A stretch of 6,546 nucleotides of DNA from NCBI GenBank assembly GCA_949298295.1, contig CASFWS010000057.1:1-6546 (forward strand), written 5' to 3'. This document shows, piece by piece, positions 1-4,317 of this stretch (position 1 is its first letter; each line of letters starts with the position of its first letter). This DNA is from an uncultured Bacillota bacterium. Its GTDB lineage: Bacteria > Bacillota_I > Bacilli_A > RFN20 > CAG-826. The translations under genes were made by a program, and so were the position numbers. A model generated the notes under the pieces. That model was not told where the DNA came from. It ran no database searches and saw nothing but the letters and a program-made list of their open reading frames with translations.

Positions 1-356
1 AAGCCGAGGGGCTGGTAGAGCTTCCACCATTCGTTTTCCCAACGCCCGCCGCGATAGAAGTCCTTCTGCGGCTGGAGCGGGGAGGTCTGGATGGCGGAGT
101 AGCCAGCCGCCTTGATGGCGGGGAGGCGGGCCTCGATGTTCTTAAGCGACCAGTTCCAGCAGTGGAGGATCGTCCCGATCCCGTCGTCTAGCGGCGAAGG
201 CTCGGGATTATCCTCTTCTCGAGAAGAACTGCTTTCAGGCTGGCTTTCGCCGGAAGGATGGGAGGAAATTTCCTCTCCCGACGAAGAAGGCGAACTGCCG
301 GGAATGGAGCCCGAGGCAAGCAAGAGAGCAAGAAGGAGGGGCAGCGGCTTTTTCAT
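1..356 (-). CDS. Secreted alpha-amylase-like glycosidase (GH13 type), N-terminal part only
   Basis: The reading frame opens at the ATG at 356-354 and runs off the left edge, so only 118 codons are seen. Residues 1-20 form a Sec-type signal peptide: Lys-Lys at positions 2-3, then a Leu/Ala-rich core. No Cys follows the core, so it does not look like a lipoprotein. Residues 20-56 are a low-complexity Ser/Glu/Pro linker. From about residue 60 the catalytic domain begins: ILHCWNWSLKNI, then IKAAGYSAIQTSPLQP, then WWKLYQPLGF. This is the first beta-strand/helix and the start of the second strand of a GH13 alpha-amylase TIM barrel, as in bacterial enzymes that cut internal alpha-1,4 bonds of starch outside the cell. 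The catalytic Asp/Glu residues lie beyond the window. An AAAGGA ribosome site sits about 5 nt before the ATG. It is divergent from the HAD gene. The family call is good; exact substrate is not visible. Confidence 0.82.
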   Translation of the reverse strand, partial: MKKPLPLLLALLLASGSIPGSSPSSSGEEISSHPSGESQPESSSSREEDNPEPSPLDDGIGTILHCWNWSLKNIEARLPAIKAAGYSAIQTSPLQPQKDFYRGGRWENEWWKLYQPLG

Positions 357-446
357 ATTTCCTTTCGGCCCTTTCGATCGGGGATTAACGGTTACGCCCG
401 GCCTTTTCCGCCGTTTACCTGGAGGTCAAGGCTTGAAGACGAATCG

Positions 447-474
447 ATTGTAGTTTCCCGTTCCTCAATCTTAA
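447..474 (-). promoter_or_regulatory. Candidate promoter for the amylase gene
   Basis: Read on the minus strand, TTAAGA (474-469) and TACAAT (452-447) are separated by 16 nt. The -10 matches the sigma-A consensus at 5 of 6 bases and the -35 at 4 of 6. A transcript would begin near 440 and leave a leader of about 85 nt. A 9-bp inverted repeat (TAAC-G-GTTA, 386-394) lies in that leader and could be an operator, but this is weak. No better promoter was seen on this strand. Confidence 0.35.
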
Positions 475-578
475 AGGGGAGAAGAGGGGGAATGGATCCT
501 CGTGCGTTTTGGGCGAATGAGCCTTTCCTGTGGCGGCTTGTGAGGAATCAAGTGGTTAAAGGCTGAAGTGAAGACAAC

Positions 579-607
579 TTGCCGAAAATCACTAAACAAC
601 TGATAAT
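579..607 (+). promoter_or_regulatory. Candidate promoter for the HAD-lipoprotein-helical protein operon
   Basis: TTGCCG (579-584) and GATAAT (602-607) are 17 nt apart, matching the sigma-A hexamers at 4 of 6 and 5 of 6 bases, in the AT-rich part of the gap. The transcript would start near 614 with a leader of about 145 nt. A perfect TATAAT also occurs at 665-670, but no acceptable -35 lies 16-18 nt before it. Confidence 0.4.
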
Positions 608-758
608 GCCTTATGTTTCCATATACCATAGAAATACTAAAAAGAGACCAGAAACCTACTTCCTTATAATTTGGTGTCCAAGAAATGCTTTCCTTTGGAA
701 ATGACCTCTGAAACCCCTTTCCGGTTCCAAAGCGCGAGAGAAAGCGGACAATGGGTGC

Positions 759-1406
759 ATGGGAATCAACAAAGCAGTCATCTTCGATGTCGACGGTACG
801 ATCTGGGACGCCAGCGACCAAGTCGCCCGCTCCTGGAGCAAGACCCTCACCGACATCGCCGGAACGAAAACGGTCGTCACGATCGAGGCCATGCGGAAGG
901 CGATGGGCCTCATGATGGAGGAAATCGCCCGCCGTCTCCTGCCCGAAAGCCTGGCCGGGCTTTCCCGGGCGGACTTGCTCGAGCGGTGCACCGAAGAGGA
1001 AAACGCCTACCTTGCCGAGCACCCGGGGGTCTACTATCCCGGCATCGCCGAATGCATCGAGCACATCGCTAGCCACGTCAAGGTCTATATCCTCTCCAAT
1101 GCCCAAAGCGGCTACATCGAGGCGATGCTGGCCAACGCCCGGTTCGCCCGCCACGTCTCCGGCTTCGCCTGCTATGGCGACCAGAAGCTCGAAAAGGCCG
1201 AGAATCTCCTTTATCTCATGAAGAAGGAGGGGATCGATAAGGCCGTCTACGTCGGGGACACCGCCCACGACGAGGAAGAGGCCCATAAGGCCGGCCTTCC
1301 CTTCATCCATGCCGCCTACGGCTACGGGAAGGCCGTCGATCCCGAAGGATCGGCCCCGGCCCCGAGCGCCGTTTACCCCATCGCCAAGGGGCTCCTCGAC
1401 TGGTAA
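759..1406 (+). CDS. HAD-superfamily phosphatase, phosphoglycolate-phosphatase-like
   Basis: This 215-residue cytoplasmic protein carries all four haloacid-dehalogenase motifs. Motif I is FDVDGT with the nucleophile Asp10 and general acid/base Asp12. Motif II is ILSNA with Ser113. Motif III is the Lys around 143-146. Motif IV is VGDTAHD with Asp167 and Asp171, which bind Mg2+. A helical C1-type cap fits between residues 17 and about 90. The late AAYGYG segment and the overall length are typical of the Gph/PpaX-like subfamily, which removes phosphate from small phosphorylated metabolites; the actual substrate cannot be read from sequence. The ATG at 759 gives the usual start a few residues before motif I, but no clear Shine-Dalgarno precedes it. 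It heads a three-gene run: the lipoprotein gene starts 10 nt after its stop. C-terminal residues 195-204 are Pro/Ala-rich and unremarkable. Confidence 0.88.
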   Translation: MGINKAVIFDVDGTIWDASDQVARSWSKTLTDIAGTKTVVTIEAMRKAMGLMMEEIARRLLPESLAGLSRADLLERCTEEENAYLAEHPGVYYPGIAECIEHIASHVKVYILSNAQSGYIEAMLANARFARHVSGFACYGDQKLEKAENLLYLMKKEGIDKAVYVGDTAHDEEEAHKAGLPFIHAAYGYGKAVDPEGSAPAPSAVYPIAKGLLDW

Positions 1407-1416
1407 TATTCCGCCT

Positions 1417-1569
1417 ATGAAGAAAAGAAAGAAGATGCTCGCCTCGCTTCTCCTCCTCGGGATGGCTGCCCTCCTGGCCGCTTGCGCCTCGACGGGCGGA
1501 GGCGGGGCCTGCGAGGCCGGGGACGGCTGCCACGTCGGCTACGGCCTCGTGACGGTCGGCCGGAAATGA
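1417..1569 (+). CDS. Small lipoprotein, 50 residues, function unknown
   Basis: A Lys/Arg-rich start (MKKRKK), a Leu/Ala/Met hydrophobic core and the lipobox LAAC with Cys23 make a clear signal-peptidase-II lipoprotein signal. The mature part would be only 28 residues: a Gly-rich stretch, then Cys32 and Cys38 in a CEAGDGC context, ending VTVGRK. It would be anchored to the outer face of the membrane. I do not recognise the family. The ATG at 1417 is preferred because it supplies the charged n-region; the internal ATG at 1435 would remove it. No Shine-Dalgarno is visible before 1417, so translation may be coupled to the HAD gene that ends 10 nt upstream. Its TGA stop overlaps the ATG of the next gene (ATGA at 1566-1569). 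The clear signal argues that it is real despite its size. It could be the remnant of a longer lipoprotein. Confidence 0.68.
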   Translation: MKKRKKMLASLLLLGMAALLAACASTGGGGACEAGDGCHVGYGLVTVGRK

Positions 1570-2465
1570 GGATGGGAAGCCTCGAACGGGCCGAAGAAGC
1601 CCTGCGGGAAGGCAAGGGAGAAGAAGCCTTGGCCTTGCTCGAAGACGAAAGCGGGACGAAAGCCGCTTTCCTGAAGGTGAGCGCCTATCTATCCCTTTCC
1701 CGCCTTGCCGCGGCCAGCGACCTCTTCTTCAAGGAGCGCGAGGCCTTCTTCGACCTCTACCCGAAGAAGACGATCGAGGTCGATTTCGAGCTGCGCTTCC
1801 TCGCCAAGGACTTCGATGGGGCCTACCAAGACATCGCCTATTTCAACGAGAAGCCCTACGTAAGCCAGGAAGTCGAGGAACTCCTCCGGGCCCTCCCCCG
1901 GCTGGTATCGAGCAACGTCGCCGCCTTGACCTCGGAAGGAAAGGGGGCCGAGCTAACCCTCGAGGAACTCCATAGCCACGACGATTACGTCGTCCTCGCC
2001 GCCCTTAGCCGCCTCGATCCGAAAGAACATGACGAGGGGGTCAGGTTAGCCGTCCGCTCCCTTGCCGCCTCGGAAGGGCGGAGCCAGGACCTGAGGACCT
2101 ACGCCCTCCTCTTCCTCAAGGCTTACGGGGACAGCGAGCCGCTTTTTTACGCCCGGAAGGGCTTTTCCGGGGACCTCGTTCCTTCTAAGCTCCCCGACCC
2201 GACGAAGGAAGAAGGGCGGCTGAGGGTCCTCGAGATCCTCGCCGGGGTCAAGGACGTCGCCGCCGGGCGGCTGGCTTCCTCGTTGCTAGAAAGCGCGGTC
2301 ATCGCCTCTTACCCCCTTCCGTATCCCAAGTCCGATGTCGAAGGGGCCGCGAAGGCTCTCCTAAGGAAGGCCCTCTCCCTCCTCGGAGACGAAGACGACG
2401 GCTCCCTTACCCCATCCGATAAGGAGCTCGCCGAGCTTCTTTCGGCGGGCGGGGCAATCAAATAG
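1566..2465 (+). CDS. All-helical TPR/HEAT-like repeat protein, possibly DUF3196 family
   Basis: The 299-residue product has no signal peptide or membrane segment. It reads as successive amphipathic helix pairs. Residues 5-60 resemble TPR units (AEEALREGKGEEALALLE, then AAFLKVSAYLSLSRL). Residues 70-115 contain further pairs. After a break near 120-130, HEAT-like helices run from 132 to 190 and from 215 to 275. Such proteins usually scaffold protein contacts; no catalytic motif is seen. I infer DUF3196 from size, helical character and position immediately before tig and lon, which matches my memory of MPN330-tig-lon in Mycoplasma pneumoniae, but I cannot confirm homology. The start at 1566 overlaps the lipoprotein stop as ATGA, which suggests translational coupling. 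ATG 1572 in the same frame is an alternative. An in-frame extension back to 1482 would add an Arg-rich stretch that is only the shadow of the lipoprotein gene. A terminator follows 13 nt after the stop. Confidence 0.75.
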   Translation: MRMGSLERAEEALREGKGEEALALLEDESGTKAAFLKVSAYLSLSRLAAASDLFFKEREAFFDLYPKKTIEVDFELRFLAKDFDGAYQDIAYFNEKPYVSQEVEELLRALPRLVSSNVAALTSEGKGAELTLEELHSHDDYVVLAALSRLDPKEHDEGVRLAVRSLAASEGRSQDLRTYALLFLKAYGDSEPLFYARKGFSGDLVPSKLPDPTKEEGRLRVLEILAGVKDVAAGRLASSLLESAVIASYPLPYPKSDVEGAAKALLRKALSLLGDEDDGSLTPSDKELAELLSAGGAIK

Positions 2466-2478
2466 GAAGTACGTTTCG

Positions 2479-2503
2479 ACCAGCCTCCAGGGCTGGTTTT
2501 TCT
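2479..2503 (+). terminator. Intrinsic terminator of the HAD-lipoprotein-helical protein operon
   Basis: ACCAGCC (2479-2485) pairs perfectly with GGCTGGT (2491-2497) around a 5-nt loop, and a T-tract runs from 2497 to 2501 with two more T bases at 2503-2504. It lies 13 nt after the TAG stop. The A-side on the other strand is not flanked by a T-run, so it should act only on the plus strand. Confidence 0.85.
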
Positions 2504-2524
2504 TATTCATTTCGATAAAGGAAC

Positions 2525-2544
2525 AAATATACATATGAATATTT
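2525..2544. promoter_or_regulatory. 20-bp AT-rich palindrome, possible operator
   Basis: AAATAT-A-CATATG-A-ATATTT is symmetrical at 18 of 20 positions; only the A/A pair flanking the central CATATG breaks it. It overlaps the only AT-rich, promoter-like stretch between the upstream terminator and tig, which is where an operator would be expected. No regulator family is suggested by the sequence with any confidence. Confidence 0.35.
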
Positions 2545-2598
2545 CACTTCAGCGATCACCTTCCCGTTCCGAGGAGGGCTGATGATTGCCTTGGGGCC

Positions 2599-2700
2599 GG
2601 GAGCCGCCGATGGTGAAAGCCGGATTCCGAGTTTCGGGAAAGGGGAGCCTTCCTAATTCCCTCTCGAAGGCGGTGTTGCTGCCCCATCGGCGACGCTCCT
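2599..2700 (+). promoter_or_regulatory. Structured RNA-like element, three-way-junction shape, of unknown class
   Basis: Bases 2599-2613 pair with 2684-2700: nine consecutive pairs (2605-2613 with 2684-2692), a 2-nt bulge at 2693-2694, five more Watson-Crick pairs, then one G-T pair. Inside the 70-nt loop lie two further hairpins: 2625-2640 (TTCCGA with TCGGGAA, one bulged G) and 2647-2671 (GCCTTC with GAAGGC). Together this makes a junction fold like those of cis-acting leaders or small RNAs. The strand is assumed from the direction of tig; the fold is also possible on the other strand. No known class was recognised. Confidence 0.35.
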
Positions 2701-2807
2701 CCGCCTCGCGCTTCTGCGATTGGTCTCTGATCCTTGTTTTCATTGACGAATTCTTGGGCTTTGGGAAAGGGCCCATTTGCCTGCCATCGGCTCACTCCTT
2801 CCGCCCC

Positions 2808-2875
2808 AAAGGGCATCTCCGAATGCCTTTTCCTTCCCAAAGGAAGGGAAGTGTCCTAAAATCTCCGCCGGACAC
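2808..2875 (+). promoter_or_regulatory. Three adjacent hairpins in the tig leader
   Basis: Hairpin 1: AAAGGGCAT (2808-2816) with ATGCCTTTT (2823-2831), nine pairs including one G-T, loop CTCCGA; the right arm ends in TTTT, so it resembles a weak terminator. Hairpin 2: TTCCTTCC (2830-2837) with GGAAGGGAA (2842-2850), one bulge, loop CAAA. Hairpin 3: GTGTCC (2851-2856) with GGACAC (2870-2875). They follow each other almost without gaps and end about 20 nt before the tig ribosome site (GAGG, 2897-2900). CTTTGGG at 2759-2765 can pair instead with CCCAAAG at 2805-2811 or at 2836-2842, which would disrupt hairpin 1 or hairpin 2. Confidence 0.35.
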
Positions 2876-2906
2876 CAATCCCATAGACAAGACATCGAGG
2901 TAGAAA

Positions 2907-4196
2907 ATGGAACGCAAAATCGAAGAACTGTCCCCGACCAAGCGCAAGATCACGGTCACGGTGGACGAGGCGACTTGGAAGGAAGAGCTGAAGAAAGCCT
3001 TCCGCAAGCTCGCGAGCAAAGTCGAAGTCAAGGGCTTCCGGCCGGGCAAGGCTCCGGAGCACCTCCTTCGCGAACATGTCCGCCAAGAGGCCGTTTACCA
3101 AGAGGCCATCGACAAGACCTATCCGCTGGTCATGAAGGACACCCTTTCCAACATCGACTTCCGGATCGCCATCCAGCCGAAGGTCAGCGTCACCAAGCTC
3201 AGCGACACCGAACTTGAGATGACCCTCGAGTGCGTCCTCGTCCCGAGCGTCGAGCTCGGCGACTACAAGTCGGTCAAAGTGCCGGCCGAGGCCCCGAGCG
3301 TCACCGACGAGGAAGTCGATGCGGCCATCAAGAAGCTCCTCGAGAACGAAGCCGAGCTCGTGAGCGTCGAGCGCGAGGCCAAGAAGGGCGACACCCTCCG
3401 CCTCGACTTCGAAGGCTTCCTCCCCGAGGAAAGCGGCGAGCTGAAGCCCTTTGAGGGCGGCAAGGCCGAAAGCTACGAGCTCGAGCTCGGAAGCAATACC
3501 TTCATCCCGGGGTTCGAAGACCAGCTCATCGGGGTCAAGCCGGGCGAGGAACGCGAAGTCAACGTCACCTTCCCGACGGCCTACGTCAAGGAACTGGCTG
3601 GGAAGAAAGCCATCTTCAAGACGAAGACCCACGAGGTCAAGGAGAAGCAGATCCCTGAACTCACCGAGGAAACGATCAAGGACCTCGGTTTCGAGGGCGT
3701 AAGCACGGCCGAAGAGCTGAAGAACCACCAAAAGGAAACCCTCCTCAAGCAGAAGCTCGGACGGGCCGAAGCGACCCGCTACGGGAAGATCGTCGACGAG
3801 ATCGTCGGGAAGTCGACCTTCCAGATCGATGAGGAAATCGTCGAGTCCGAGGCTAGGCGCCTCGAAGGGCAAGCCAAGAAGGACATCGAGGGTCGGGGCC
3901 TTACCTGGGAACAGTACCTCGAGCTCCTCGGGAAGAAGGAAGAGGAAATCTACGCCGACTACAAGAAGGAAGCCGACCGCGACCTTCGGCGCTTCCTTGT
4001 CGAGAACAAGGTCATCGAGCTGGCGAAAATCGAGGTCAGCGACGCCGACATCGACGCCCTCGTCAAGAAGGACGCCGAACAGTACAAGATGAAGGAAGAG
4101 GAAGTGCGGAAAATCATCAATCAGCACCTCGACAACTTCAAGTCCAACATCCTGGCCGAGAAAGTCCGCAAGCACCTGCTCGAAACCTGCCGCTAA
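2907..4196 (+). CDS. tig: Trigger factor, ribosome-bound chaperone and prolyl isomerase
   Basis: At 429 residues this has the usual full length. Residues 1-115 form the N-terminal ribosome-binding domain with the signature loop GFRPGKAP at 43-50, which docks on ribosomal protein L23 at the tunnel exit. Residues 158-245 are the FKBP-like peptidyl-prolyl isomerase domain (KKGDTLRLDFEG, FEGG, then GSNTFIPGFEDQLIGVKPGEE). Residues 246-429 are the long charged helical C-terminal arms that cradle nascent chains. The start at 2907 is supported by GAGG six nt upstream and by the standard MERKIEELSPTKRKITVTV opening. It is cytosolic, binds emerging polypeptides and isomerises Xaa-Pro bonds. It appears to be a single-gene transcript: a terminator precedes it at 2479 and another follows at 4219. 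The leader is long and structured. No clpP or clpX lies between tig and lon, unlike the order in gammaproteobacteria. Confidence 0.97.
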   Translation: MERKIEELSPTKRKITVTVDEATWKEELKKAFRKLASKVEVKGFRPGKAPEHLLREHVRQEAVYQEAIDKTYPLVMKDTLSNIDFRIAIQPKVSVTKLSDTELEMTLECVLVPSVELGDYKSVKVPAEAPSVTDEEVDAAIKKLLENEAELVSVEREAKKGDTLRLDFEGFLPEESGELKPFEGGKAESYELELGSNTFIPGFEDQLIGVKPGEEREVNVTFPTAYVKELAGKKAIFKTKTHEVKEKQIPELTEETIKDLGFEGVSTAEELKNHQKETLLKQKLGRAEATRYGKIVDEIVGKSTFQIDEEIVESEARRLEGQAKKDIEGRGLTWEQYLELLGKKEEEIYADYKKEADRDLRRFLVENKVIELAKIEVSDADIDALVKKDAEQYKMKEEEVRKIINQHLDNFKSNILAEKVRKHLLETCR

Positions 4197-4217
4197 GGAG
4201 CGGTTCCGACGCTTTAT

Positions 4218-4239
4218 GGGGAGGTTCGCCTCCCTTTTT
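4218..4239 (+). terminator. Compact intrinsic terminator after tig
   Basis: GGGAGG (4219-4224) pairs with CCTCCC (4229-4234) around a TTCG tetraloop, followed by five T bases (4235-4239); G4218 can add a wobble pair with T4235. It lies 22 nt after the tig stop. The last two T bases of the tract are also the first two bases of the CIRCE operator of lon. Confidence 0.85.
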
Positions 4240-4264
4240 AGCACTTATGAGTTGACAGTGCTAA
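4238..4264. promoter_or_regulatory. CIRCE operator (HrcA binding site) for lon
   Basis: TTAGCACTT (4238-4246), a 9-nt spacer, then CAGTGCTAA (4256-4264). The consensus CIRCE is TTAGCACTC-N9-GAGTGCTAA, so 16 of 18 bases match with exact spacing, and the eight outer bases of each arm are perfectly symmetrical. HrcA is the heat-shock repressor that normally controls groESL and dnaK operons and is kept active by GroEL. Its site here overlaps the -35 box of lon, so bound HrcA should block RNA polymerase. Confidence 0.93.
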
Positions 4265-4279
4265 GCGACACCCTATAAT
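4252..4279 (+). promoter_or_regulatory. Sigma-A promoter of lon
   Basis: TTGACA (4252-4257) and TATAAT (4274-4279) are both perfect consensus hexamers, 16 nt apart. The -35 lies inside the CIRCE element, spanning its spacer and second arm. The predicted transcription start is near 4286. A promoter this strong paired with a repressor site fits a gene that is held off and then strongly induced. Confidence 0.9.
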
Positions 4280-4284
4280 TCCCT

Positions 4285-4300
4285 TGCCGGAATTCCGGCA
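4285..4300. repeat. Perfect 16-bp palindrome at the lon transcription start
   Basis: TGCCGGAATTCCGGCA is its own reverse complement over all 16 bases. It begins at the predicted start of transcription and ends 3 nt before the AGGAGGT ribosome site (4304-4310). As RNA it would form a 6-bp GC-rich stem with an AAUU loop at the very 5' end of the lon mRNA. As DNA it could bind a dimeric regulator. Confidence 0.8.
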
Positions 4301-4317
4301 GACAGGAGGTTCATCCC

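Larger units (their letters stand above)
357..758. other. Divergent intergenic region between the amylase and HAD phosphatase genes
   Basis: These 402 bases hold no convincing gene on either strand. The half near the amylase is GC-rich and contains a candidate minus-strand promoter at 447-474. The half near the HAD gene (about 570-690) is clearly AT-rich and contains a candidate plus-strand promoter at 579-607. Just before the HAD start there are competing short inverted repeats (689-732). A long open frame crosses the region on the minus strand, but it is continuous with the antisense of the HAD gene and is not credible as a gene. Confidence 0.6.
2504..2906. other. 400-base gap before tig: no gene, several structured elements
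   Basis: After the terminator comes an AT-rich stretch (2501-2545) that is the likeliest promoter area for tig, although its best hexamers are weak (TTCATT 2506-2511 and TATACA 2528-2533, 16 nt apart). A palindrome lies at 2525-2544, a long-range stem with inner hairpins at 2599-2700, and a row of hairpins at 2808-2875. Open frames on both strands here have no recognisable domain, no ribosome site and a composition unlike the neighbouring genes. I did not find the conserved motifs of RNase P RNA, tmRNA, SRP RNA, T-box or the common riboswitches. Confidence 0.5.

Noticed and set aside
381..415. Catabolite-response (cre) sites in the amylase leader
   Set aside because: GTAAACGG and GTAACCGTT on the minus strand recall half of a cre box, but the second half matches poorly in both.
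751..758. ATG at 751 as the HAD start
   Set aside because: It is in a different reading frame from the HAD motifs.
471..1310. 279-codon open frame on the minus strand across the HAD gene and part of the gap
   Set aside because: Its larger part is antisense to a clear HAD phosphatase; the remainder crosses AT-rich promoter DNA and shows no recognisable protein.
1566..1700. TGA read as Trp, joining the lipoprotein to downstream sequence
   Set aside because: The readthrough frame soon meets more TGA codons and gives nonsense, while an overlapping plausible gene starts at the same spot; TGG is the Trp codon throughout.
2556..2840. Possible 94-codon minus-strand gene in the tig upstream gap
   Set aside because: No ribosome site, no domain and low plausibility of composition; the region is better explained by inverted repeats.
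2834..2862. Promoter with TAAAAT (2857-2862) right before tig
   Set aside because: The -10 is acceptable but the matching -35 position reads TTCCCA, and the element is embedded in the hairpin row; not enough to call.
2569..2900. RNase P RNA, tmRNA, T-box or another housekeeping RNA in the 400-base gap
   Set aside because: Length would suit RNase P RNA and a GATGATTGCC string occurs at 2581-2590, but GAGGAAAGTCC and the other conserved blocks are absent; no tRNA-like ends for tmRNA and no T-box sequence were found.
2586..2903. Possible 105-codon plus-strand gene just before tig
   Set aside because: It starts inside the 2599-2700 structured area without a ribosome site, and its product has no recognisable features.
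2856..4244. 462-codon open frame on the minus strand across tig
   Set aside because: Antisense shadow of tig with no ribosome site, no domain and an acidic-hydrophobic composition typical of such shadows.
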